Shown here piece by piece: positions 8,611 through 20,159 of a stretch of DNA of 64,000 nt. Position 1 is the first letter of the stretch. Each line of letters begins with the position of its first letter. The notes under the pieces are model-generated. The model was not told the DNA's origin. It did not search any database and saw nothing but the letters and a program-made list of their open reading frames with translations. The DNA is from Vulgatibacter incomptus (GTDB taxonomy: Bacteria > Myxococcota > Myxococcia > Myxococcales > Vulgatibacteraceae). The stretch spans positions 2,167,501 through 2,231,500 of the forward strand of contig NZ_CP012332.1 in assembly GCF_001263175.1 (NCBI RefSeq), read 5' to 3'. A program made the position numbers and the translations under genes.

Positions 8611-10026
8611 ATGAGCCTCGGATCCTCCCGTCTCCTCGAGCTGCGAAAGCTCGCCCGCCTCGCCGCCCCGCTCGCCCTCGTCCACGCGGGAAACCAGCTC
8701 ATGACCCTGGTGGACATGGCCTTCGTCGGCCGCCTGGGCGCGGTCGCCCTGGGGGGAATCGGGATCGCGAACGGGATCTTCTTCACGGTCTCCACCCTCG
8801 GGATGGGCGCGATGATGGGCCTCGATCCCCTGGTCTCGCAGGCCGTCGGCGCCGGCGACCCCGCCAGGGCGAGGCGCTGGCTCTGGCAGGGCATCTGGCT
8901 GGCGCTCTTCGTGACGATCGTGCTCTCGATCCCGATCGCGATCGCGCCGAACTTCCTCGTCCCCTTCGGGATCGAAGAGGCCGTGGCCCGGGAGGCGACC
9001 ACCTACCTGAACATCCGCCTCGTCGGCCTCTACCCCATGCTCGTCTACGTCGCGGTTCGGGCGTACCTGCAGGCCATGGGCGTGACCCGGCCGATGTTCA
9101 TCTCGGTGGTGGCGGCGAACCTGCTGAACGTGGCGGCGGACGCGCTCCTGGTCTTCGGGGGCGAGATCCTGCCCGCCTGGGCCGGCCCGTTGCGGAGCCT
9201 CCCGGCCTTCGGCGTCGCCGGGGCCGCCGTGGCGACCACCCTCTGCACCATCCTCCAGCTCGCGATCATCACGTCTGCCGTCGGCTCGGTGGAGGTGCCG
9301 GGCTTCGAGAGGGGCATGCGCCGCTGGCTCCGGAGCGACCTCCTGGCCGCGCTGAAGGTCGGCCTGCCGATCGGCCTCCAGATGGCGGCGGAGGTGAGCA
9401 TCTTCGCCCTCGTCGGCCTCCTCGTGGGCCGCATGGGCGCCGCGAACCTCGCCGCCCACCAGGTCTCCCTCACCCTGGCGAGCTTCACCTTCACCGTGGC
9501 AGTAGGAATCGGCGCCGCCGGCTCCGTGCGGGTGGGCCGCGCAGTTGGCGCGAGAGACATCGCTGGAGTGCGCGCCGCGGGCCTCACCGCCATCGCCGCG
9601 GGCGGGGGCTGGATGGCCCTGTCGGCCCTGGTCTTCCTCCTCGCCCCGAAGGCCCTCGCAGGCCTCCTCACGGATCAGGCGGGCGTGATCGAGGCGGCGG
9701 CGCCGCTCCTGATGATCGCGGCGGTCTTCCAGCTCTCGGACGGCCTCCAGGCCGCCGGGTCCGGCGTGCTCCGAGGAGCGGGCGACACCCGCTTTCCCTT
9801 CCTCGCGAACCTCTTCGGCTACTACGTGATCGCCCTGCCCCTGGGCCTCTGGCTCGCATGGGGCATGAACCTCGGCGCCGCCGGCCTGTGGTGGGGGCTC
9901 TGCACCGGCCTCACCGTGGTCGCGATCGCCCTGATCGCGCGGTTCCGCCGGATCTCCTCGCGGCCGATCGCCCCGCTCTCGCCGATGGCGCCCGCCGCGG
10001 CGGCGGGCGTCGCAGGGGAGGCCTGA
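8611..10026 (+). CDS. MATE-family multidrug/organic cation exporter
   Basis: A 471-residue polytopic protein with about 12 transmembrane helices in two related halves, typical of MATE transporters (Na+- or H+-coupled efflux). Visible family features include the N-terminal LALVHAGNQLMTLVDMAFVG, the start of helix 1 with its conserved D, and GSGVLRGAGDTRFPF in the second half. ATG 8611 is preferred because the reading frame upstream of it looks non-coding and helix 1 follows directly. It is divergent from cydA and convergent with aconitase. Substrate unknown. Confidence 0.9.
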   Translation: MSLGSSRLLELRKLARLAAPLALVHAGNQLMTLVDMAFVGRLGAVALGGIGIANGIFFTVSTLGMGAMMGLDPLVSQAVGAGDPARARRWLWQGIWLALFVTIVLSIPIAIAPNFLVPFGIEEAVAREATTYLNIRLVGLYPMLVYVAVRAYLQAMGVTRPMFISVVAANLLNVAADALLVFGGEILPAWAGPLRSLPAFGVAGAAVATTLCTILQLAIITSAVGSVEVPGFERGMRRWLRSDLLAALKVGLPIGLQMAAEVSIFALVGLLVGRMGAANLAAHQVSLTLASFTFTVAVGIGAAGSVRVGRAVGARDIAGVRAAGLTAIAAGGGWMALSALVFLLAPKALAGLLTDQAGVIEAAAPLLMIAAVFQLSDGLQAAGSGVLRGAGDTRFPFLANLFGYYVIALPLGLWLAWGMNLGAAGLWWGLCTGLTVVAIALIARFRRISSRPIAPLSPMAPAAAAGVAGEA

Positions 10027-10066
10027 TTCCAGGCAGCCGGCGGGCGCGGCTCGGCCTTGCGGGGCA

Positions 10067-12730
<2,664 letters not shown>

Positions 12731-12907
12731 CCTTCTCCTCCTTCGAATGCCTCGGCTGCTCGCGCGCATCCCGGGCAGGCGGGCGGGCACCGGAGGGGCG
12801 TCCGCCGGGCGGCGGGAATCCTTGCACGGGAGGTGCGTTCTCGGGCGTCGAAGCACCGCGCCTTGCGCATGCGATAGTCGCATCCCCGACACGACCTTTC
12901 GGGTAGG

Positions 12908-13702
12908 ATGCGCCCCGTTTCGGAGGATTTCGCCGTGATTGCCGACCTTCCCATCCCCTGGCCCCGTCCCCGCTACGTCTCCGCGGGCCCCGCGCGCGTC
13001 GCCTACCTCGCGCTCCTTCCGGAAGCGGGCGAGCTGGCGCAGAAGGGACATCCCCTCTTCGAGGGCTTCGAGATCACCGCCCGTTACCGCGGCGAGGACC
13101 CGGAGTGGTTCGACGGCTGGGTGAACCCCAAGGGGACCTTCGGCTCCCTGCTGCTGCGCACGCCGGGCATCGACATGGTCGCGCTGACGACCTGCAAGGC
13201 CGCCGTGGTGCTCTCCGGCGAGTTCGCCGAGCCGAAGGATCTCGGCTACATCCAGCGGGCGTTCCGGATCATGCAGCTCCTGGCGAAGGCCGGCGCCGTC
13301 GCCGTCTGCGACGTGGAGTCGATGGTCTGGTGGCCGCGCTCCGACATCGAGGAGCTCGGCGCCGATTGGGACTTCGACGTCTCCGACCACGTGCGCGTGG
13401 TCTTCGAGAGCGCGGAGCGGGAGCCGGGCGCCGGCCACCTCTGCCACACGCTGGGGATGGCGAAGTTCGGCAGGCCCGATCTGGCGATCGCAGGCCTCGA
13501 GCGCGAGCACGCCGAGGCGGCGGGCGAGATGCTCCTCAACCTTGCGACCGCCCTCGCGCAGGGCGATCAGTTCGAGACCGGCGACGTGGTGGAGCCCGAC
13601 GGCTTCCCGCCTCTTCGCTGCGAAGAGCTCGGCGACGACACCGGCTCGCCGGACTCCACCTTCGGCAACCGCTCGCTCTGGCTCGTTCCAGAGGAGGCGT
13701 AG
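12908..13702 (+). CDS. Conserved-looking protein of unknown function
   Basis: A 264-residue soluble protein with no signal peptide or membrane segment. It is rich in short hydrophobic strands alternating with acidic loops. Noticeable segments are [43 protein letters not shown] and [19 protein letters not shown]; the last resembles DUF-type families of the DUF4261 kind, but this is not a confident match. The start may be ATG 12908 or the GTG at 12935. It is divergent from acnA and followed at 53 bp by the antiporter pair. No function is proposed. Confidence 0.75.
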   Translation: MRPVSEDFAVIADLPIPWPRPRYVSAGPARVAYLALLPEAGELAQKGHPLFEGFEITARYRGEDPEWFDGWVNPKGTFGSLLLRTPGIDMVALTTCKAAVVLSGEFAEPKDLGYIQRAFRIMQLLAKAGAVAVCDVESMVWWPRSDIEELGADWDFDVSDHVRVVFESAEREPGAGHLCHTLGMAKFGRPDLAIAGLEREHAEAAGEMLLNLATALAQGDQFETGDVVEPDGFPPLRCEELGDDTGSPDSTFGNRSLWLVPEEA

Positions 13703-13755
13703 TCGCAGCGGCGGGGATTCGATGTGCCCCGCAGGCTGCGATAGACTCGGACGGC

Positions 13756-15417
13756 ATGCCGCACACTCCGAATCCATGCGCCGTGAGGCGAAGGGGCCCG
13801 CTGCTGTTCGCTCTCGCGGCCCTGCTCCCAGCGGCGCTCTTGTCGATTTCCGCGCGGTCCGCCCTCGCGGAGGCACCGGCCTCCGATGCGGACGCGGCCC
13901 AGGTAGCGACGTCGTCGCCGGCCGATCCTACGCAGGCTGATCCGGCGCCGGCTGTTTCGGCGCCGGATGCGGAAGCTGCGCCCGACGCGGTCCCGCAGGA
14001 GCCGGGGGTTTCGCCATCTCCACCTACGGTCGGCGCGTCCCATGCCGCCGACCTGGCCAGCGCTCCCTCGGTCGAAGTGGAAGCCGCCGCCGCATTCTCT
14101 ACCCCGCCGGCTACTCCGCCGGCGCAGCGCCCCCAGGTGGTCATCAAGACCATCCTCGGCCTGATCGCGCTCCTCGCCCTCGCCTACCTGGGCGGCCATC
14201 CCCGCATGCGGCGGCTGGAGGAGCGGCTCCGGATCTCGCAGGTCGTCACCGCGGGCTTTCCCTTCATCGCCCTGGGCGTCGTCGCCAACCTCCCCAGCGT
14301 CGGGATCCTCACCGACACGGTGCTGGCCGAGCTTTCCCCGATGCTCCGCTTCGGCCTCGGCTGGATCGGCTTCTCCGTGGGCTTCCGCTTCGAGGCCCGG
14401 CGCTTCGACGACCTCCCCAGGGGCACCGCCGGCGCCGTGGCCCTCGCCACCGCAACGCCCTTCGCAACGGTGGTCGCCGCAGCGAGCCTGTTGCTCCTCG
14501 TCGCGAGCGACTGGAGCGAGGCCACGTTCCGTGACCCCATCTTCCTCCGCGACGCCCTGATCCTGGGCACCGCCGGCGCGATGACGGCGCGGACGGCCGC
14601 GCGCTTCGCGGGCAGCGAGCGGTCGAGCGGCAGCCTCTTCCGGATCATCCAGATCGAGCAGCTCGCCGGCATCGTGGGCCTGGCCTTCATCACCGCCTAC
14701 TTCCGCCCCCACGGCCAGGCTGTCGCCTGGGTGCTGCCCGGCACTGCCTGGCTCTTCATCACCATCGGCCTCGGCGCCTCGATCGGGATCCTCGCCTACA
14801 TGATCCTCCGCAGGCCCGCCTCGGGCCCGGAGTCCGTGGTCCTCCTCCTCGGCAGCGTCGCGTTCGCCGCGGGCCTCGCGAGCGCCCTCCACCTCTCCCC
14901 GCTCGTGGTCTGCTTCGTGGCCGGCGTCTTCCTCGCCAACTTCCCCGGCGCGTACAAGGAGCGGCTGGGCCGGGCCCTCGAGGGCCTCGAGCGTTCGATC
15001 TACCTCCTCTTCCTCGTGATCGTCGGGGCGATCTGGAACCTCGACGACTGGCGCGGTTGGGTGCTCCTCGTGGTCTTCGTCGTGGCGCGCCTGTTGGGCA
15101 AGTGGCTCGGCGCACGCTTCACGGACCGTTACACCGACTACGACGTGCAGCTCGGGGACAACTGGGTGGCCACCCGCGCCCCGATGGGCCAGCTCTCCAT
15201 CGCGATCGTGGTGAGCGCCCAGCTCCTCTTCCCGTACGGGACGATCCCCATCATCGACACCGCGGTGATCGGCGGCGCCATCGTCACCGAGATCCTCGTG
15301 CAGATCTTTACGCGCGGCGCGGCCAAGGCGGCCCCTGCCGCTCCTGCGCCGATTGAGCTCACGATCGCGGAGCCCGGCGCCATCGAGAGCGCGGCCGCAC
15401 CGGGAGAGGTCGCCTGA
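13756..15417 (+). CDS. Kef/CPA2-type cation-proton antiporter with long Ala/Pro-rich N-terminus
   Basis: A 553-residue membrane protein. Residues 1-35 resemble a cleavable signal peptide ([23 protein letters not shown]). They are followed by about 95 residues rich in Ala, Pro, Asp and Ser with no hydrophobic helix, then roughly 12 transmembrane helices. The core resembles the Na+/H+ exchanger fold of Kef-type proteins ([31 protein letters not shown]). A signal peptide and periplasmic linker ahead of such a transporter are unusual. The stop overlaps by one base the region before the next antiporter, suggesting an operon. Ion specificity is not readable from sequence. Confidence 0.8.
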   Translation: MPHTPNPCAVRRRGPLLFALAALLPAALLSISARSALAEAPASDADAAQVATSSPADPTQADPAPAVSAPDAEAAPDAVPQEPGVSPSPPTVGASHAADLASAPSVEVEAAAAFSTPPATPPAQRPQVVIKTILGLIALLALAYLGGHPRMRRLEERLRISQVVTAGFPFIALGVVANLPSVGILTDTVLAELSPMLRFGLGWIGFSVGFRFEARRFDDLPRGTAGAVALATATPFATVVAAASLLLLVASDWSEATFRDPIFLRDALILGTAGAMTARTAARFAGSERSSGSLFRIIQIEQLAGIVGLAFITAYFRPHGQAVAWVLPGTAWLFITIGLGASIGILAYMILRRPASGPESVVLLLGSVAFAAGLASALHLSPLVVCFVAGVFLANFPGAYKERLGRALEGLERSIYLLFLVIVGAIWNLDDWRGWVLLVVFVVARLLGKWLGARFTDRYTDYDVQLGDNWVATRAPMGQLSIAIVVSAQLLFPYGTIPIIDTAVIGGAIVTEILVQIFTRGAAKAAPAAPAPIELTIAEPGAIESAAAPGEVA

Positions 15418-15418
15418 A

Positions 15419-16753
15419 ATGAGCCTCCTCCTGATCCTCCTCCTTGGCGGGCTGATGCAGGCGGCTCGCTCCTTCGCCATCGGGGGCCGGCCCATGGGCT
15501 CGGGGACCGCCCTCGCCTTCGGCTTCGTGCTCCTCACCGCCTTCTTCGCCGGCCGGATCTTCAAGCAGGTCCGGCTGCCGAAGCTCACCGGCTACATCGC
15601 CGCGGGCATCGTGATCGGGCCGTCGGTCCTCGGCCTGGTCACACCGACGATGGTCGAGCACCTCAAGATCGTGAACGGCGCGGCCATCGCGTTGATCGCC
15701 CTCACCGCAGGCAACGAGCTCGACTTTCGATCCTTCCGGCCCCTCTTGCGCTCGGTGAAGTGGATCACGCTGGTGGCGGTGGTCGGCACCTCCGCCCTCC
15801 TCTCGCTGGCGGTCTTCGCCGTCCGGGATCTCCTCCCCTTCATGGGGGAGATGTCCCTCGAACAAGCGATCGCGGTCTCCCTCGTGCTCGGCGTGACCAT
15901 GGTGGCCCAGTCGCCCGCGGTGGTCGTCGCCCTCCGCGACGAGATGGAGGCCGACGGGCCGATGAGCCGCACGGTGCTCGGCGTGGTGGTCATCGCCGAC
16001 CTCGTGGTCATCCTGCTCTTCGCCCTCGTCTCGTCGTTCGCCAAGTCGACCTTCGGCGCGGCGGGCGACGTCCTCGATACCATCGGCCAGCTCTCCTGGG
16101 AGATCCTGGGCTCGCTCGGGGCGGGGCTCCTCGTCGGCGTCCTGCTCGCGGTCTATTTGCGCAAGGTCGCCTCGGGCGCGGCGCTATTCGTGGTCACGGT
16201 CACCTTCGTCATGGCCGAGGTCGGCCAGCGGCTGCACTTCGATCCCCTGCTCGTCGCCCTGGCCGCCGGCGTTCTGATCCGCAACGTCACCAAGGCGGGC
16301 GACAGGCTGCACCACGAGATCGAGGCGTCTTCTCTACCGGTGTACGTGGTCTTCTTCGCGGTGGCGGGCGCCAACATCCACCTCGACGTGCTCGCCGTGG
16401 TGGGCATCCCCGCGGCGATCTTCGTCCTCGTCCGCGGCGCCGGCCTCCTGGCGGGTACACGGCTGGGCGCGAAGATCGCCGGGGCGCCGGACGAGGTGCA
16501 GCGCTATGCCGGCATGGGACTCCTGCCCCAGGCGGGCCTCGCACTGGCCCTCGCACTCCTCTTCGCCAAGACCTTCCCCGAGTTCGGCGACGACGCCGCG
16601 GCTCTCACCCTGGGTGTCGTCGCGTTGAACGAGATCATCGCGCCGGCGATCTATCGCCTCGCGCTGGTCCGAAGCGGCGAAGCGGGGACGCGGGCGCCCC
16701 CGGAGGAGCCGCAGGCGACGACGGCGGCCGAGCTCGCCCCGCCGATCGGCTGA
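15419..16753 (+). CDS. Kef-type cation/proton antiporter (CPA2)
   Basis: A 444-residue polytopic protein with about 12-13 helices. KLTGYIAAGIVIGPSVLGL near residue 50 is the typical start of a Kef/CPA2 Na_H_exchanger domain, and LLPQAGLALALALLFAKTFPE the typical late helix. There is no TrkA-N (RCK) regulatory domain at the C-terminus. ATG 15419 begins one base after the previous stop (TGAAATG), so it is co-translated with the first antiporter. The two may form a heteromeric system or have arisen by duplication, although they are clearly divergent in sequence. Confidence 0.85.
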   Translation: MSLLLILLLGGLMQAARSFAIGGRPMGSGTALAFGFVLLTAFFAGRIFKQVRLPKLTGYIAAGIVIGPSVLGLVTPTMVEHLKIVNGAAIALIALTAGNELDFRSFRPLLRSVKWITLVAVVGTSALLSLAVFAVRDLLPFMGEMSLEQAIAVSLVLGVTMVAQSPAVVVALRDEMEADGPMSRTVLGVVVIADLVVILLFALVSSFAKSTFGAAGDVLDTIGQLSWEILGSLGAGLLVGVLLAVYLRKVASGAALFVVTVTFVMAEVGQRLHFDPLLVALAAGVLIRNVTKAGDRLHHEIEASSLPVYVVFFAVAGANIHLDVLAVVGIPAAIFVLVRGAGLLAGTRLGAKIAGAPDEVQRYAGMGLLPQAGLALALALLFAKTFPEFGDDAAALTLGVVALNEIIAPAIYRLALVRSGEAGTRAPPEEPQATTAAELAPPIG

Positions 16754-16779
16754 GGAGGGCCGCGATCACGCGCTCCTCC
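16754..16779. terminator. Hairpin between convergent genes
   Basis: Immediately after the antiporter stop, GGAGGG and CGCG pair with CGCG and CCTCCC around an ATCA loop, with one internal mismatch. No clear T-tract follows. Its position between convergent transcription units (stops at 16753 and 16828) suggests a bidirectional terminator. Confidence 0.4.
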
Positions 16780-16827
16780 CTCGTCCCTCGCGGAGTCGAC
16801 GAAGGCGCGGGATGCGCCCCGCTTGCA

Positions 16828-17421
16828 TCAATTCCTCGGCTTCACGGTGTTCGAGCATGTAGCGCTCGGACGGACGAGGGCGAGCGGCGCCATTCGCGCC
16901 GGATTGCCCGAGGCCATGAATCGGGACGGAACGTCATCGGTGACCACGCTACCCGCCGAGACGACCGCGCCCGCGCCGATGTGGACCCCGGGCTGAATCA
17001 GCGCGCCGTGGGCGATCCAGACGTCGTCTTCGATGACGACCGGGCCGGTGCGGGTCCCGTCTCGGTCGCAGATCCGGGACATCGAGGCGATCATCGCTCG
17101 CGCACCGATCTCCACCCGATCGTGCACCTCGATTAGCACCCCGTAGTTGACGACCGCGTCCTCCCCGACGGTCAGCGTACCTCCACGATGCACTCGAAGC
17201 TGCGTCGGGATCATGCCTCCGCGGAAGGTCACTCGCGCCCCGAGGCGGCAGACACCTTCGAGGGTGGCGTCAACGCGACCCTTCGCGCCGACCCTCGGGC
17301 CGAGGGTCGCTCCGCGAAACAGGGCGCGCGCCCGGAGGATCGCCGCGGCTCGCTCGAAGTAGTACCAGGGCTCGTCGACGAGCTTCCCGAGAGAGGTGAC
17401 GACGAACCCTCGCTGGCTCAC
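16828..17421 (-). CDS. Left-handed beta-helix (hexapeptide-repeat) acyltransferase
   Basis: A 197-residue protein whose middle consists of hexapeptide turns (VNYGVLIEVHDRVEIGARAM; VVIEDDVWIAHGALIQPGVHIG; AGSVVTDDVP). It ends with GNPARMAPL, as in O-acetyltransferases of the WbbJ/LacA type that act on sugars or lipopolysaccharide. Start taken at GTG 17421, which overlaps the upstream gene's stop by 4 bp (GTGA), so the two are coupled. The acyl donor is probably acetyl-CoA by family analogy; the acceptor is unknown. Confidence 0.82.
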   Translation of the reverse strand: MSQRGFVVTSLGKLVDEPWYYFERAAAILRARALFRGATLGPRVGAKGRVDATLEGVCRLGARVTFRGGMIPTQLRVHRGGTLTVGEDAVVNYGVLIEVHDRVEIGARAMIASMSRICDRDGTRTGPVVIEDDVWIAHGALIQPGVHIGAGAVVSAGSVVTDDVPSRFMASGNPARMAPLALVRPSATCSNTVKPRN

Positions 17422-17996
17422 GGGATGCCCCCAACGGCCGCGCGGCGCGGCGGAGACCCCTCGAGCGCGACCCGAGCGGGGACGCGCCTTCCGACGACCA
17501 CACCGTGCCCAAGACGAACGCCCTCCTCGAGGTGGGCGCCCGGGAGGACCACGCACCGCTCCCCGATCCGGACGCCGCGATCGATGCGCACGGGCACGGA
17601 CCGCGGACGGGAACACCGATCGCCGTTCGGGATGTGGAAGTGGTTGTCGATCACCTTCGACCAGGAACCGATCTCGACGCCGTCCCCGATCTCGACGAAC
17701 TCGGTCGCCTCGATCGAGGTGCCTCCGTTGATCCGGACGTCGTCCCCGATCAAGAGCCTCGCGCCGCGGCTGACGTGGAGCTCGATCGGCCCGATGGATC
17801 CGTCGAGGAACACGCGGTCGCCGAGGTGGATTCGTCCGCCTCCGTAGACCTCGATCTGGCCGATCACCCTCAAAGCGCGTCCTGCTCTCGCAGCTCGCGC
17901 GATCCGCAATCGGCTCCGAAGGCCCTGGAGTTGAACGGAGATCCAAGACATCCGCTCAGCCCTCGTCCGGTGCTCTGGCAGGTCGTTCGGTTCCAT
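17418..17996 (-). CDS. Second hexapeptide-repeat acyltransferase
   Basis: A 192-residue beta-helix protein with the same type of turns (IHLGDRVFLDGSIGPIELHV, LIGDDVRINGGTSIEATEFV, GVRIGERCVVLPGAHLEEG). The catalytic-type His lies in the loop around VIDNHFHIPNG. The ATG at 17996 follows a G-rich GGGGGGA ribosome site; ATG 17951 is an alternative. It precedes and overlaps the related gene at 16828-17421. The two differ enough to have separate acceptors or to form a heterotrimer. The role is probably polysaccharide or lipid decoration. Confidence 0.78.
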   Translation of the reverse strand: MEPNDLPEHRTRAERMSWISVQLQGLRSRLRIARAARAGRALRVIGQIEVYGGGRIHLGDRVFLDGSIGPIELHVSRGARLLIGDDVRINGGTSIEATEFVEIGDGVEIGSWSKVIDNHFHIPNGDRCSRPRSVPVRIDRGVRIGERCVVLPGAHLEEGVRLGHGVVVGRRVPARVALEGSPPRRAAVGGIP

Positions 17997-18047
17997 TCGT
18001 CCCCCCCATGAGCGGATGGTAGCGGGACCGAATCGAGCGACAAGGGC

Positions 18048-18083
18048 ACAGGGGCGTCGGCTGTCTACGAGCCGACGCCCTGT
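18048..18083 (-). terminator. Terminator hairpin downstream of the DEAD-box helicase gene
   Basis: ACAGGGGCGTCGGCT and AGCCGACGCCCTGT form a 14-bp stem with one bulged G around a 7-nt loop. It lies 27 bp past the helicase stop (reading leftward) and ahead of the acyltransferase pair. The T-tract is weak (CCCTTGTCGCTC). The stem is the strongest one in this gap. Confidence 0.6.
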
Positions 18084-18109
18084 CGTGGCCGGGTGTCGAG
18101 GGCCGCCGA

Positions 18110-20011
18110 TCAGCGACGCGGCGGGCGGCGCCGGGCCTTCTCGACCTTGAGCTCCTTCTCGCCCCGCGCCTTTCCGTTGGCCGCGAGGAAGGCCTCGGCC
18201 GCGTCGGTCGGCACGAAGACGAAGGAGTGGGCGGGGCGGACCTCGACCCGCTCGATCGCCGCCGCGTCTGCGCCGGCTGCCTCCGCGAGCGCGGCCTTCA
18301 CGCCCTCCGCGTCGAGGCCGTCGTCCTCGCCCAGGGACACCCAGAGCTTCGCCGAACGGGGCGCACGCGCCTCCTTGCCGAGCTCGTCCATCGGAGGCGT
18401 GTCGGGCGTCTCGACGCCGGGCGCCGGGGCCACGTGCACGGCAGGCTCGAGCGACGAGAGCTCGCCTTCGGCCTTCTTCTCGCCGCGGCGGGGGCGCCGG
18501 CCCTCGGCCTCCTTCGGTTTGCGGCGCCCTTCGGCCCGCTCACTGCCCCTGCCCTTTCCCTCTGCGCCGCGCGAAGGCTTCGCGCGCGGCGGCGGCGCTG
18601 CCTCCACCTCGCCCTCGGCCTTTTGCTGCAGAGCGATCTTCTCCATGCGGCGGTGGGTGAAAAACTGCTTGAGCGCGTAGGCGATGAGGAATTCGCCGTC
18701 CGTCCGCTTCTTCAGCTCCTGCGCCAGCGGGATGAAGGCCTCGAAGGCCGACGATCCCATCCCCTCCCGGAGCTCCACCACGTGCCGCTCGGTCCAGAGC
18801 TTGCGCGCCTCCTCCGCGGAGGGGAGGGTCCGCTTCTCGAACTCGATGGTGTACTGCCGCTCGAGCGTCGCCTGGATCATGTAGTCGCGGCCGCCCACCA
18901 GCGAGATCGCGGTGCCGGTCTTTCCGATCCGGCCGGTGCGGCCCACCCGGTGGAGGTAGACGGCGGGGTCCTCGGGGAGCGAGTAGTTGATCACGTGGGT
19001 GAGGTCGGAGATGTCGATCCCGCGGGCCGCGATGTCGGTCGCCACCAGGTAGCGCACCTCGCCCCGCTTCACCTTCGCCATCACCCGCTCGCGCTCCTTC
19101 TGCGCGAGCTCGCCGGAGAGCATCTCGGCATCGTAGCCGTTGCGGTTCAGCACCGCCGCCACCAGCGCCGTGTCGTCCCGGGTGTTCGCGAAGATGATCG
19201 CGTTCTCCGGGTTCTCCAGCTCGAGGAGGTAGAGGAGGTTCCGGGGCTTCGGATAGTCCTCCACCATCTTGTAGGCGACGTGGGTGATCCCCTCCACGGT
19301 GTAGACGTCGCCGGAGAGCAGCAGCGTCTCCGGGGAGCGCAGGTACTTGCGGATCATCCGCTCGATCTCGGGCGGCACCGTCGCGGAGAAGAGCAGGGTC
19401 TGGCGGGTCTTGGGCAGGCAGTCGAGGATCCGGGTCACCTCCTCGAAGAAGCCCATCGAGAGCATCTCGTCGGCCTCGTCGAGGACGCCGAAAATAGCCT
19501 GCGAGAGGTCGAGGGTGCCGCGGCGGATGTGGTCGTAGACCCGCCCCGGCGTGCCCACGATGATCTCCGCCCCCTCCTGCAGCGCCGTGATCTGGGCGCC
19601 CATCGAGGCGCCGCCGTAGATCGCGGCCACGCGCAGGTCCTTGTACTTCGCCAGCTCGGTGGCCTCCTGGGCCACCTGGATCGCCAGCTCGCGGGTGGGG
19701 CAGAGCACCAGGGCCTGGGCCTTACGGCTCCCCTCGGGGATCTTCTCGATCACGGGGATCGAGAACGCGGCCGTCTTCCCGGTCCCGGTCTTGGAGCGGA
19801 CGATCAGGTCGCCGCCCGCGAGCACCTTCGGGATGGCCTGGGCCTGAACGGGGGTTGGATGGGTATAGCCGTGCTCCGCGATCGCGCGCTGAAGCTCGGG
19901 CGAGAGGGGGAGCTCGGTGTAGGGGATCCCGGCGACGTAGTCGCTCGGGCTTTCGCCAGCCGGCATCGCCGGCGTCTCCGGCGTCTCGGCCGGCAGGTTC
20001 TTTTCGTCCAT
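18110..20011 (-). CDS. DEAD-box RNA helicase with DbpA-type RNA-binding C-terminus (DeaD/CsdA-like)
   Basis: ATP-dependent RNA helicase of the ribosome-assembly or cold-shock type. In 633 residues the core motifs appear in order: Q motif (THPTPVQAQAIP), SKTGTGKT, PTRELAIQ, GTPGRV, LDEADEML, FSAT, ATDIAARGID and HRVGRTGR. After about residue 430 comes a Lys/Arg/Glu-rich low-complexity linker. The last 75 residues match the DbpA/CsdA RRM-like domain (LWVSLGEDDG, RPAHSFVFVP). ATG 20011 is chosen because upstream codons look non-coding; the ribosome site is weak. Divergent from an RpoH-like sigma gene. Confidence 0.92.
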   Translation of the reverse strand: MDEKNLPAETPETPAMPAGESPSDYVAGIPYTELPLSPELQRAIAEHGYTHPTPVQAQAIPKVLAGGDLIVRSKTGTGKTAAFSIPVIEKIPEGSRKAQALVLCPTRELAIQVAQEATELAKYKDLRVAAIYGGASMGAQITALQEGAEIIVGTPGRVYDHIRRGTLDLSQAIFGVLDEADEMLSMGFFEEVTRILDCLPKTRQTLLFSATVPPEIERMIRKYLRSPETLLLSGDVYTVEGITHVAYKMVEDYPKPRNLLYLLELENPENAIIFANTRDDTALVAAVLNRNGYDAEMLSGELAQKERERVMAKVKRGEVRYLVATDIAARGIDISDLTHVINYSLPEDPAVYLHRVGRTGRIGKTGTAISLVGGRDYMIQATLERQYTIEFEKRTLPSAEEARKLWTERHVVELREGMGSSAFEAFIPLAQELKKRTDGEFLIAYALKQFFTHRRMEKIALQQKAEGEVEAAPPPRAKPSRGAEGKGRGSERAEGRRKPKEAEGRRPRRGEKKAEGELSSLEPAVHVAPAPGVETPDTPPMDELGKEARAPRSAKLWVSLGEDDGLDAEGVKAALAEAAGADAAAIERVEVRPAHSFVFVPTDAAEAFLAANGKARGEKELKVEKARRRPPRR

Positions 20012-20159
20012 GTTGTGCAAGGCCCCTTCGATGGGGTGAAGGCGCCCTGCGCTACGAGAACGAGATTGTCCAGGATCCATCGGGAGGCGGGCGCTTGATC
20101 GGATGGCGCCACGCCTATATCAGAGTCGACTTTCGGCGTGCAACGCCAGGGACGCCCGC

